A DNA stretch of 64,000 nt from Acidobacteriota bacterium (GTDB lineage: Bacteria > Acidobacteriota > Terriglobia > Terriglobales > Acidobacteriaceae). The notes beneath the pieces were generated by a model. That model saw only the letters and a list, made by a program, of their open reading frames with translations. It did not search any database and was not told the DNA's origin. Where the stretch lies: the NCBI GenBank assembly GCA_021846945.1, contig JAJZVZ010000005.1, positions 1 to 64,000 of the forward strand, given 5' to 3'. The translations under genes and the position numbers were made by a program. Shown here piece by piece: positions 54,883 through 63,963 of this stretch; the first letter of the stretch is position 1, and every line of letters starts with the position of its first letter.

Positions 54883-55026
54883 GCCTCACAAAAAATACGA
54901 CTACGATGGGTTCGTGCGTAGGCATCGTTCCCATCGCTCAGAGAAAGACGAAAAGGATTCTAAATGACTGCCAGCAGGCTCGTCTTCGCGCGGCGAGCGC
55001 ACAATTGGCTGTAATCTGAAGTAAAG

Positions 55027-55899
55027 ATGAAACACTCCGCCGTACTTCTTATCGACTGCCCGGACCGCAAGGGTCTGGTGGCGCGCGTCTCCGGCCTGCT
55101 CTACGAGCACGGCGCCAACATCCTGCACGCCGATCAGCATATCGACCACGATCTGGGCCTCTTCTTCATGCGTGTGGAGTGGGATTTGAACGGCTCAGGG
55201 GATGAGGGCGCAACCGGCTTCGATCTCGAAGCATTCAAAGCCGCCTTCGCGCCCATGGCCGCCGAACTGGGCATGAGGTGGCAGTTGACTTCGAGCGCCC
55301 GCCGTCCTCGCATGGCGCTCTTCTGCTCGCAATATCTTCACTGCGTCGCCGACCTCCTCTATCGCTGGCGTACCGGGGAGCTGCACTGCGAGATTCCCAT
55401 CATCGTCTCGAATCACCGCGCCGTAGAAAATCTCGCCGCTTTCAACAACATTCCCTTCGAGTACATCCCCATCACGGCGGCTACGCGCGCAGAAGCCGAA
55501 GCACAGCAGATGGAACTGCTCGCACTGCACGGCATCGAGCTGGTAGTGCTGGCCCGCTACATGCAGATTCTCTCGCCCGGCTTTGTCTCCCGCTATCCGG
55601 CCGGCATCATCAACGTGCACCACTCGTTTCTGCCCGCCTTCACCGGCGCGCGTCCCTACCACGCCGCACACGCACGCGGCGTTAAGCTCATCGGCGCGAC
55701 GAGCCATTACGTGACCGAGGTGCTGGACGACGGCCCCATCATCGAACAGGACGTCGCCCGCATCTCCCACCGCGACCAGGTGGAAGACCTGATCGCCCGC
55801 GGCCGCGATCTCGAGCGCATGGTCCTCTCCCGCGCCGTCCGCTGGCACCTCGACCGCCGCATCCTCTGCTACGGCAATAAGACGGTGGTCTTCGACTGA
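55027..55899 (+). CDS. purU: formyltetrahydrofolate deformylase
   Basis: 290 residues. An N-terminal ACT domain (LLIDCPDRKGLVARVSGLLYEHGANILHADQH) precedes the formyltransferase-fold domain with SNHRAVENLAAFNNIPFEYIP, LVVLARYMQILSP, the catalytic INVHHSFLPAFTGARPYHAA and GATSHYVTEVLDDGPIIEQDV. It hydrolyses 10-formyl-THF to formate and THF, balancing one-carbon pools and supplying formate for PurT. Length and motifs are standard. Confidence 0.95.
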   Translation: MKHSAVLLIDCPDRKGLVARVSGLLYEHGANILHADQHIDHDLGLFFMRVEWDLNGSGDEGATGFDLEAFKAAFAPMAAELGMRWQLTSSARRPRMALFCSQYLHCVADLLYRWRTGELHCEIPIIVSNHRAVENLAAFNNIPFEYIPITAATRAEAEAQQMELLALHGIELVVLARYMQILSPGFVSRYPAGIINVHHSFLPAFTGARPYHAAHARGVKLIGATSHYVTEVLDDGPIIEQDVARISHRDQVEDLIARGRDLERMVLSRAVRWHLDRRILCYGNKTVVFD

Positions 55900-55911
55900 G
55901 GCAGGGACCAG

Positions 55912-56132
55912 AGAACAGGGATCAGTTGTCAGTTATCAGTGCCTGAAACAGGCGTGCCTTTCGACTGGTGCGGCAGAAGCGACTGCGTCGAAAGAGCAGA
56001 TTTGCGGGCATTTTGATCAATCTGGCGTCTTGTTGTCTTATGCATCTCTACGCGCACGAATACTTCATCGGTTCTCAACGGACGCCGAATCGTGCGCTAC
56101 GGCCGATACTGCGAGCCGACAACTGTTCCCTG
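55912..56132. repeat. inverted CAGGGAWCAG repeats flanking a convergent intergenic gap
   Basis: CAGGGATCAGTTGT (55916-55929) near the purU end and ACAACTGTTCCCTG (56119-56132) next to the convergent 974-residue protein gene are inverted copies differing at one base. GTCAGTTATCAG follows the first copy. The core resembles the hairpin at 38481-38513. The ~190 bases in between hold no gene that I can support. Confidence 0.6.
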
Positions 56133-56142
56133 ATAACAGCCC

Positions 56143-59067
56143 TCATGGGTGCTGTTCAATCGCCACGCTGACCGTTGCCGTGTTTCCGCTGGATGCCAGC
56201 CCCAGCAGATTCGTCGCCACACCCGGCAGCGTGACCGGCGTGAAGGTCACCGTACCGTCCAGCGCCGAGGTGGCGATTGCCGTTTGTGTCACCAATTGTG
56301 CACCTTGCGTGCAGACGGTGTGCGGAGCACAGGGCGGCGTCCATGCGTAGAGCGCCTGAGAGAGCGCCACCGTGCCGCCGGCCATCGGGTTGCCGTTCAT
56401 GTCGAGCAGGCGCAGCGTGATCTGGCTGGGAGTGCCCGTAGCAGCGAGGCTTTGCTCGGTACCCGAGACGGCATGGAGCGACGCATACTCCGTCCGCGCG
56501 CCGAAGGCCGTGAAGGCGACGCACTGATTGGTCCCGTTCAGGCAGGCGTTGATGCTGGCCGTCTGGCCCTCGGCGAGCGGCCCCACGGTCAGCGTCTTGG
56601 CAGCAATGCCGTTGGCTCCGGTGAGAGCGGTGCTGGAACCCGCGACGGCGATGCCGCTCGCCCCGCTCTGCCACGTCACCGTCTGTCCGCTCACGGGCAC
56701 GCCGTTGTTCAGGACGAGCGTCTGCACCGTCCACGTAAACGTTGCGCCTGCCGCCAGCGAAAGCTGCGGCGTCAGCGCCGTAATCGCCGGCGGCGTTCCG
56801 CCCATAAACTCCGCCTTGAGGCTCGCCCCGTTGGTCAGCGTGGCCGTCACAATCGACCACGTGCTGCCGGCCGCCATCACGGTCATGGTGGCGAAGCCGT
56901 CGCCGGTGGTCGTCACCGAACAAGCGGGCAGCCCACAGGCAAGCGTCGCCGTTCCGCTGGTCACGGTGTAGGTGACAGTCACGCCGCCGGCAGGTGTCAT
57001 GTCTGCGCCGAGCGCCTGCACTGTGAAGGGAATGGGCGTTGCGATCGGTACCGTGTTCGCGGGCGCGGTGACCAGCGTCATGGAATCGCCCGCGCCCGCA
57101 TCATAGCTCACGCCTCCAGAGATGATGGCTGCTGCATAGAAAAGCGGCTGGTCGTCTACTTCCACATCGACCGAGCCGGTGACGCCCGAGGCCGCCGCCG
57201 GCGCAATGGCCGTGATCTCATTGGGCGAGATGCTGGTCACGAGCGCCGGCTGCCCGCCTACCAGCACCGTATCCGCCAGCCGGAAGCCCATGCCGTGAAT
57301 CACGATGGGGCCGCCCGATGCTGGCAAGCGCGTGGGCGAGACCGTATCCGCGTAGAGCACCCAGCCGTTATACGCATAGTCGGGCCTGCCGTCACCGCGC
57401 TGGTCGGCGATGCCGATGCGCGCCACATCGTCGGCACTGGCCGTCACCCGCAGCCAGCTTTCGCCCGTGGCCAGGCCATTCATGCCGGGCGCCGCGGCCA
57501 GCGCCGGCGCACCCACGGGATCGAAGCCGTCCCACACGCCAATCGAAGGCATGGCCTTCGATTCGGTCGGCGCGCCGGTCTCGTCCACAGCCTGTGTCAC
57601 CACGGTAAAGGTGCGCCCGCCGCGCACCGGAAAGCTGAACCAGTCACTCTGGCTCACCTGGCTCAGCCGCCCGCTCCAGTAGCCGCTGGCAGGCAGCATC
57701 CGCGGAGCAGCCTCTGTGCCGATGGCGTCGCGGTAGCCGCCCGCCGCCGAATTCGCCACGTTGACGGCGAGCATCTTCGTACTGCCCGCCTGCATGCCGG
57801 AAATGGTCATGGCCTGCGGCGTGCCCGACGGAGTAGCCTGCCCGTCAATGTACGGCCCAACAGAGTCGGTAAGAATATACAGCGGATTGATGGCCTCAAA
57901 CGTCACCTGATAATCGGCCGTGGTCACGCCCGGCGGCAGTGGGATGCCGCTCAGGTCAAAATAGCCCTGCATTGCCGGGTCGTTCGAACCCCACATGTCG
58001 TACCGGCTCCCATTCGCATCCGTCCAGCCGGTAACGGGATTGCCGTGCTGGCCGTTGAAATAGGCCCCGGAGACAAAGCTCACCGTGTACTGGTAGAGCG
58101 GATTGCCGTTGCCGTCCAGCGGACGCGCCACCACGTTCACGCCCTGCATGCCATATCCGGTACGAAAGGTGACCGTCCCCTGAATCGACACCGTATTTGC
58201 CGCCGTGATCTGCTTGCCGGGAAAGCTGGCCAGGTTCGCGGCGGTGATGGGATAGATGCGATTCAGCGCGGCGATATCGTCATAGCGCAGCAGCGTCGGA
58301 TTGGGGATGCAGGTGCCTCCGCCGGCCGAACAGGTGCCGCTCAGCGGCTGCATCACCGGCCAGCCCTCGGTGCCGTCCGGTTCGCCGTTCGTCAGCGCGC
58401 CGGGATTCACCTGCGAATAATCGAGCCCCAGGATGCGTCCGAAAGCCCGCTCCAGTTCGTAGTTCATCATCTCCAGCAGGGCCGAACTGGTGGCGCAGAG
58501 CCCGTTGAGAATGATGATGCCGTGAGCAATGGTGGCGTCAGGATTGATGTTGTCGAGCCATACCATCACGCCATTGTTCTGGCAGGTGTCTGGCTCGCTC
58601 GTGCCCTTACCAAAGAGCGTGTCGATCACTGAACCGTCCGCGTCGTAGATCACGCCAAGCGGATCATTCGTGGCCGCAGGGGTCACATCGGCCGGCTGCG
58701 CGATCTGGCCGGTCGTGGAAGCCGCTACAATGTTCGCCCCGCTCACATCCTCGTTCAGCGAGCCCTTGTCCGTCAGCGTCACCCCGGCGGTCGAAACCGC
58801 GCTCCACAACGCCGCCGCCGCATCCACCATCGCCGTCGCCTGCTGGTTGGTGATCGAAGCATTCAGCGGTCCCTGATCGACGTAGTAGTTCACCTGCCCG
58901 CCGGCCCAGTGCACGGGCTGGCCCACCACCGCGGGATTGAAGTAACTCACCCCGGCTACGTACTTGGGTCCGCCCGCCCATGCCGCCACGGGCGCCAGCG
59001 CCACGCAGAGCCAGAAGACCCTGCGGCAGCCAAGCCTGGCGGCGCATGCGAGTAAGGCGACGAGCAC
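56143..59067 (-). CDS. large secreted protein with matrixin-like domain lacking zinc histidines, plus Ig-like repeats
   Basis: 974 residues with a signal peptide (VFWLCVALAPVAAWAGG). The first 280 residues follow a metzincin/matrixin pattern, but the expected HExxHxxG helix reads YELERAFGRILGLDYSQVN: only the Glu remains and the His positions are Tyr, Arg and Tyr. YDDIAALNRIYP matches the matrixin end. A prealbumin-like beta region, an IPT/TIG-type domain (TRLPASGGPIVIHGMGF) and two bacterial Ig-like domains with Cys pairs follow. It is probably a non-proteolytic extracellular binding or structural protein. It is divergent from the next gene. Confidence 0.7.
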   Translation of the reverse strand: MLVALLACAARLGCRRVFWLCVALAPVAAWAGGPKYVAGVSYFNPAVVGQPVHWAGGQVNYYVDQGPLNASITNQQATAMVDAAAALWSAVSTAGVTLTDKGSLNEDVSGANIVAASTTGQIAQPADVTPAATNDPLGVIYDADGSVIDTLFGKGTSEPDTCQNNGVMVWLDNINPDATIAHGIIILNGLCATSSALLEMMNYELERAFGRILGLDYSQVNPGALTNGEPDGTEGWPVMQPLSGTCSAGGGTCIPNPTLLRYDDIAALNRIYPITAANLASFPGKQITAANTVSIQGTVTFRTGYGMQGVNVVARPLDGNGNPLYQYTVSFVSGAYFNGQHGNPVTGWTDANGSRYDMWGSNDPAMQGYFDLSGIPLPPGVTTADYQVTFEAINPLYILTDSVGPYIDGQATPSGTPQAMTISGMQAGSTKMLAVNVANSAAGGYRDAIGTEAAPRMLPASGYWSGRLSQVSQSDWFSFPVRGGRTFTVVTQAVDETGAPTESKAMPSIGVWDGFDPVGAPALAAAPGMNGLATGESWLRVTASADDVARIGIADQRGDGRPDYAYNGWVLYADTVSPTRLPASGGPIVIHGMGFRLADTVLVGGQPALVTSISPNEITAIAPAAASGVTGSVDVEVDDQPLFYAAAIISGGVSYDAGAGDSMTLVTAPANTVPIATPIPFTVQALGADMTPAGGVTVTYTVTSGTATLACGLPACSVTTTGDGFATMTVMAAGSTWSIVTATLTNGASLKAEFMGGTPPAITALTPQLSLAAGATFTWTVQTLVLNNGVPVSGQTVTWQSGASGIAVAGSSTALTGANGIAAKTLTVGPLAEGQTASINACLNGTNQCVAFTAFGARTEYASLHAVSGTEQSLAATGTPSQITLRLLDMNGNPMAGGTVALSQALYAWTPPCAPHTVCTQGAQLVTQTAIATSALDGTVTFTPVTLPGVATNLLGLASSGNTATVSVAIEQHP

Positions 59068-59273
59068 CGGAAACCCTCCAGATAAGAGGTTTCCAGCATG
59101 CGCGGGACCAGAATAGGCCTTTTCTCATGAGAAGTTTCTAAAACGACTCCATCGGAAGTTGGGATTTTCCGCTGCGATCTTTGCCGGCTTTTTCAAACTG
59201 CTTGATGAGACGGTACAATGCGAGCGCATCCGAATGGAAACAAGAGACTGCGGCGAAAGGGAGTTCGATATCC

Positions 59274-61856
59274 ATGAGATCTTTCCAAGGGCCATCTTCC
59301 ATACCTCAACGAGGATCAGCCTTCATCCCCTTCATCTTCATGGTTCTTCTGGGAACTGGCGTTTGCGCCGCTCAGACGAAGATCGCGATCGTGGCCGGCG
59401 CCAACCCTGTTGAGCAGCTCGCGGCCAACGATCTCGCCTCCCACCTGCACACACTGTATCCGTCCGCGACATTCAGTATTGGCACGGCTGCTGCGGACGC
59501 GACGGCCATCTACCTCGGGACCGCGCAGGATCTGCCCGCGCGCTATGCTGGTTCCGTCAAGGGCGAGATGGACAGCGCCGACAGCTATGCCGTTAAGGTC
59601 ATTGATCCGCACATCGCCGTCATCGCGGGAGCCACTCCGCGCGCCGCGCTTTTCGCCGCCGATGCTCTGCTCGAAAAGCTGGGATTTGGATTTTACCTTT
59701 CGTACTCGACGAACCCGCCGCCGCGCACTTCGCCTTTTTCCTTCGACGGGTGGCAACTGCATGACGCCCCCACCGCCGCCGAGCGCGTCATCTTCGACTG
59801 GCACAACTTCCTGAGCGGCTGCTCCACCTGGAATCTGGTCGACTGGCAGCACTGGATCACGCAGGCCTCGCGAATGCGCTTTAACGCGATCATGGTGCAT
59901 GCCTACGGCAACAATCCCATGTACTCTTTCACCTTCAACGGCCAGACCAAGCCTACCGGCTATCTGACCAACACGAAATACGGGCGCGACTGGGGCACCG
60001 AGCACGTGCTCGACGTGCGCAAGATGATCGGCGGCAGCCTCTTCAGCGGTCCAGTCTTCGGCGCCGATGCCAGCCTGCCCGATTCGGCGGCCCCCCCTCG
60101 TGACAGCGAACGAGTGCAGGCGGCGGAGAGCCTGATGCAGGGCGTCTTCCAGTTCGCGGCCGCCCGCGGCATGGGCGTCACCTTCGCGCTCGATGTGGAT
60201 ACCGAATCGGCCAATCCGCAGAACGTCATCCATACGCTTCCCGCCTCGGCGCGCATCGCCACGCACGGCTTCCAGCTTGTCAATCCCGACACGGCTGATG
60301 GCTACGCCTACTACCGGGCTGAAATCGAGCAACTGATGAAGATGTATCCGCAGATCACGCAACTTGCGGTGTGGTTTCGCGGCGCTCTCAACAGCCCCTG
60401 GCGCGGGATCACGCCGGAGGAGTTTCCCGCCGCGTGGCGCGCTGAATACAGCTCAGCCATCGAAGCAAATCCGCGCCTGCGCCACGACCCGGACGCACCC
60501 AGCATGTTCGCCATCGGCAAGATTGCGCGCGCCTTTCGCAAAGCCCTGGATGAAACCGGCCACAGCAACGTAACCATGGCGGCCGGGAGCTGGCGCTTCG
60601 ACTACCTGCCGTCCGCCGATGTCTTCATGCCGCGCGGTGTGGCGCTGATGCCGCTCGACTACGACTACGCCTTCCCCAGTGATCCGGTGCAGGAGCGCCT
60701 GCGCGTCATCGGCAGGCACCGCTCCGTGATTCCCATCGTCTGGGCGCAGCACGACGACCGCGAGTTCTCGGGCCGTTCCTATACGCCCTTCGCAGGTCTC
60801 GGCTCCTTGCTGCGCTGGTCAAACAGCTCCGGCTTTGGCGTCATTCACTGGACCACGCGGCCGCTCGACCTCTTCTTCAAGAACGTCTCGGACCAGGTAT
60901 GGAATGCGAGCTTTGATGAAACCCTCGACGTAACCGCCGGTGAGATGGCCCTGCGTACCTTTGGTGCAAAGGCGCAGGATCTGGGCAAGCGCTACCTGCT
61001 CGACTGGATCTACGATGCGCCGGCCTTCGGCAGAGAAACGTCAGATCGATTCCTCGACCAGTTCGTCGACGAAAGCAATGAAGCAATTGGCGCCAGGCTC
61101 CGCCTCGCTTTGCTGGCGCGCATGACGCCTCTGGCGCAGAATGCCGCCGAGCGCGACTGGATCGGCTACTACCAGGACTGGGAACACTATGCCCAGGATG
61201 TCTTCCAGGCACAAACGGCTCTGCAAGACTCTTATGCCGCCCAGAAAGCGGGCAATCTGCAGGCGGCGCGCAGCGCAATGGAGGCTGCGAATCCCAAGGC
61301 TGCCATCGAGGCTTACGTGCGCGCCATCCGCCATGGCGACACCAGCCGCGGCGAAAAAGGGATTCTCATCACGCTGAACCTGCGCTGGCTTCCCTATTTT
61401 AAAGCGCAGCGCGCAGCGCTCGGTATGGACCCGCTGCAAGTGGAGTTCGCGCCCACGTATCAGGAGCCGCTGGCGCAGGGTCCGGGCCACTACACATTCG
61501 ACTTCAGCCCGGCCGACCGGCCCATTGACGTGCTGGGCACATCGGAACTGGGAGCGCCGGTTCAGGAGTTCGCGCCCGGATCGCCGTGTCCAAGCGGGAT
61601 TGAGGTCAGCGCTCCAGTCGATCTCGCTATCGGCAACATGGCGCGCACCGTGCTGCCGTCGGGCGCGTATCGCATGAAGCTCAACATGCCTGCCGGCGCC
61701 AAGGTCCAGGTCAGATCAGGCAGCAGTAGCCAAACGGTCACTTCTGCCTCGCAAATTGACCTGCAGGCCAGCGGAGGCAAAGTCCATTTCACGCTGGCGC
61801 CAGCCGCCGGCCCGGCGCGTGTCTGCGGCCTCACGCTCCAGGCGCTCACGCAATGA
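59274..61856 (+). CDS. secreted putative glycoside hydrolase with alpha-glucuronidase-type N-terminal domain
   Basis: 860 residues. A signal peptide (FIPFIFMVLLGTGVCAAQ) precedes an N-terminal alpha/beta domain of the GH67/GH20 accessory type (IAIVAGANPVEQLAANDLASHLH..YLGTAQDLPARY). A barrel-like central region follows (FDWHNFLSGCSTWNLVDW, GVTFALDVDTESAN, AVWFRGALNSPWRGI, VIPIVWAQHDDREFSG), then a helical part and a C-terminal beta module. Acidic residues are abundant in the barrel, but I cannot assign the catalytic pair. Uronate- or xylan-related substrates are likely. ATG 59274 was chosen for its RBS (AAAGGGAG) and immediate signal; the frame opens at 59181. Confidence 0.65.
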   Translation: MRSFQGPSSIPQRGSAFIPFIFMVLLGTGVCAAQTKIAIVAGANPVEQLAANDLASHLHTLYPSATFSIGTAAADATAIYLGTAQDLPARYAGSVKGEMDSADSYAVKVIDPHIAVIAGATPRAALFAADALLEKLGFGFYLSYSTNPPPRTSPFSFDGWQLHDAPTAAERVIFDWHNFLSGCSTWNLVDWQHWITQASRMRFNAIMVHAYGNNPMYSFTFNGQTKPTGYLTNTKYGRDWGTEHVLDVRKMIGGSLFSGPVFGADASLPDSAAPPRDSERVQAAESLMQGVFQFAAARGMGVTFALDVDTESANPQNVIHTLPASARIATHGFQLVNPDTADGYAYYRAEIEQLMKMYPQITQLAVWFRGALNSPWRGITPEEFPAAWRAEYSSAIEANPRLRHDPDAPSMFAIGKIARAFRKALDETGHSNVTMAAGSWRFDYLPSADVFMPRGVALMPLDYDYAFPSDPVQERLRVIGRHRSVIPIVWAQHDDREFSGRSYTPFAGLGSLLRWSNSSGFGVIHWTTRPLDLFFKNVSDQVWNASFDETLDVTAGEMALRTFGAKAQDLGKRYLLDWIYDAPAFGRETSDRFLDQFVDESNEAIGARLRLALLARMTPLAQNAAERDWIGYYQDWEHYAQDVFQAQTALQDSYAAQKAGNLQAARSAMEAANPKAAIEAYVRAIRHGDTSRGEKGILITLNLRWLPYFKAQRAALGMDPLQVEFAPTYQEPLAQGPGHYTFDFSPADRPIDVLGTSELGAPVQEFAPGSPCPSGIEVSAPVDLAIGNMARTVLPSGAYRMKLNMPAGAKVQVRSGSSSQTVTSASQIDLQASGGKVHFTLAPAAGPARVCGLTLQALTQ

Positions 61857-61893
61857 CCAGGGCACCGTATCCTGAAGGAAGGGCAAAGACACA

Positions 61894-63912
61894 ATGAAAA
61901 GAACCGGTTTGATCGCTGCCTTCCTCATCGCCTGCGCGGTTTTTGCATGTGCGCAGGCAACTCATAGCGCGATAGAGCCGCTGCTGAACCAGCCGCTCCA
62001 GGATCCGGCAGTGGTGACCAACGAACTGCGCCACTACCTGCTCAAGCGCGTGCCGCCGCTGCCTGATCCGGCTCATGCCGCCGCCTGGGAGAAAGAGGCG
62101 CAAACTCTGCGCCAGCGTGAACTCGACGTGATCTACCATGGCTGGCCGCAGGCTTGGGTTGATGCCAAACCCAGCTTTGAGAAGGTGGCCACCATCGAGC
62201 GCAAGAGCTATCGCATCGTCAAGCTGCGCTACGAGATCGTGCCCGGCTTCAGCTCGACGGCTTTGCTCTATGAGCCTGAGCACATCAGCGGCAAGATCCC
62301 CGCCATCCTCGATGTCCACGGCCACGGTCCCGGCGGCAAGGCCGTCGAGCACAAGCAGAAGCGCTGCATCAATCAGGCGCGGCGCGGCATTCTCGCGCTC
62401 AGCCTGGAGTGGATCGGCTACGGCGAGCTGAGCGCCGAGGAGAACGAGCACAATAACATCGGCTTGCTCGACATGGCTGGAGCGAACGGCGTCGGCCTCT
62501 TTTATCTGGCCATGCGCCGCGGCCTCGACTACCTCTACAACGATCCGCGCGTCGATCGCACGCGCATCGGCATGACCGGCCTCTCCGGTGGCGGCTGGCA
62601 GACCATGCTGCTCAGTTCGCTCGATCCGCGTATCGACGCCGCCGTGCCCATCGCCGGTTTCTCGTCGCTGACGACCGCGATCGAGCATCCCGAGTACGCC
62701 GGGGATGCCGAGCAGAACGCCCCTGATGTGCGCGTGACAGCCGACTACGCGCAACTGATTGCCGTGCGCGCGCCCCGGCCGACGCTTCTCATCTACAACG
62801 CCATGGACGACTGCTGTTATCGCGCCGACATCGTCAAGCAGGGCGTCTACTCAGACATCAAGCCCTTCTATGCGCTCATGGGCAGCCCCGGCAATCTTGA
62901 GTGGCATGAGAATCAGGACCCCGGCACGCATAACTACCAGATCGACAACCGCCAGCAGTCCTATCGCTTTTTCGACCATGCCTTTCACGTCAACGTTTCC
63001 GATCAGGAATATCCCGACACCGATAGCGAGGTGGAGAGCTATCGCGATCTGATCGTCGGTTTGCCCGCGAACAACCTGACCGTCGTAGGTCTGGCGCGCC
63101 AGATGGCCGCAGCCATCCACCACGACCCGCCGTCGCAGCCGGATAGCGCATGGGCCGCGAAGCAGCGCGGACTGCTGCGCCATGTAGCGCGCTACGCGCC
63201 GGTGACCGTCGCTCACGCCTGGCCCATCAGCGCCACCCACGAGAGAGGCATGGAGAGCCGCGGGTACCGCTTCGAGTTCAGCAATGGGCTCAGCGCAACC
63301 GGCGTCCTGCTTGCGTCGCTCAACCGGCCGCAAAACGGCGGCACAACGCTCCTCATCTCCGACAAGGGCCGCGCGGCTATGGCGGTCGCAGCGGCCGATG
63401 CTGTAGATCGCGGGCGGCGCGTGCTGGTCTTCGAACCGCTCTTCTTCGGTGAAAACCTCCCCGGCACAGCGAAGCATTCCCGCACCACCAGCTACGCGCA
63501 AATGCTCAATACGATTGGCATGCGGCCACTGGGAATAGAGGCGGCACAGATTGCCGCCGTCACGCACTGGCTGCAAGCGGGCATGATCGACGGCACTTCC
63601 ACGCCGGGCGCCCGCATCCCACCGGCGGGCAATTCGCTCGCACCGGTCAGCGTGGCCACCGACGGCCCGCGCAGTGAAACGGCAGCCGTAGTCGCCGCGG
63701 CGATCGAGCCGCAGTTGTTCTCCTCCCTCGACGCATACCACGCCATTCAGAGCTTTGCCGCGGTTTATACCAAACCGCTCACGTATAAGGAAGCACCCGA
63801 TCTGATGTGTCTCGATCTCTATCGCGACTTTGACTTAAGCACGCTGACGGCAATCGCCTCGCCGGTCAAGGTGGATCTCTCGGCTCCCGAACCAGAGGCC
63901 ATCTTCTGGTAG
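61894..63912 (+). CDS. secreted alpha/beta hydrolase (acetyl-xylan-esterase-like) with second, degenerate hydrolase half
   Basis: 672 residues. Signal peptide MKRTGLIAAFLIACAVFACAQA. The first hydrolase half (about 100-380) has AILDVHGHGPGG, DRTRIGMTGLSGGGWQT with the nucleophile Ser in GLSGG, PTLLIYNAMDDCCYR with an acid candidate and GTHNYQIDNR with a His candidate. The second half (about 440-650) repeats the strand order (TTLLISDKGRAAMAVAAADA, VLVFEPLFFGENLP), but the elbow position reads TDGPRSE, with no GxSxG. It is 37 bases after the putative glycosidase, so the two probably act together on acylated polysaccharide. Confidence 0.75.
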   Translation: MKRTGLIAAFLIACAVFACAQATHSAIEPLLNQPLQDPAVVTNELRHYLLKRVPPLPDPAHAAAWEKEAQTLRQRELDVIYHGWPQAWVDAKPSFEKVATIERKSYRIVKLRYEIVPGFSSTALLYEPEHISGKIPAILDVHGHGPGGKAVEHKQKRCINQARRGILALSLEWIGYGELSAEENEHNNIGLLDMAGANGVGLFYLAMRRGLDYLYNDPRVDRTRIGMTGLSGGGWQTMLLSSLDPRIDAAVPIAGFSSLTTAIEHPEYAGDAEQNAPDVRVTADYAQLIAVRAPRPTLLIYNAMDDCCYRADIVKQGVYSDIKPFYALMGSPGNLEWHENQDPGTHNYQIDNRQQSYRFFDHAFHVNVSDQEYPDTDSEVESYRDLIVGLPANNLTVVGLARQMAAAIHHDPPSQPDSAWAAKQRGLLRHVARYAPVTVAHAWPISATHERGMESRGYRFEFSNGLSATGVLLASLNRPQNGGTTLLISDKGRAAMAVAAADAVDRGRRVLVFEPLFFGENLPGTAKHSRTTSYAQMLNTIGMRPLGIEAAQIAAVTHWLQAGMIDGTSTPGARIPPAGNSLAPVSVATDGPRSETAAVVAAAIEPQLFSSLDAYHAIQSFAAVYTKPLTYKEAPDLMCLDLYRDFDLSTLTAIASPVKVDLSAPEPEAIFW

Positions 63913-63963
63913 GAAAATTTCAGAAGGACTTGTCTGAAAACTCGCCGTGCAGCAAGGGTAGCA

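Noticed and set aside
56149-58632. 827-codon open frame on the + strand
   Set aside because: Antisense to the 974-residue secreted protein, Arg/His-rich translation with no motif; a shadow of G+C-rich coding sequence.
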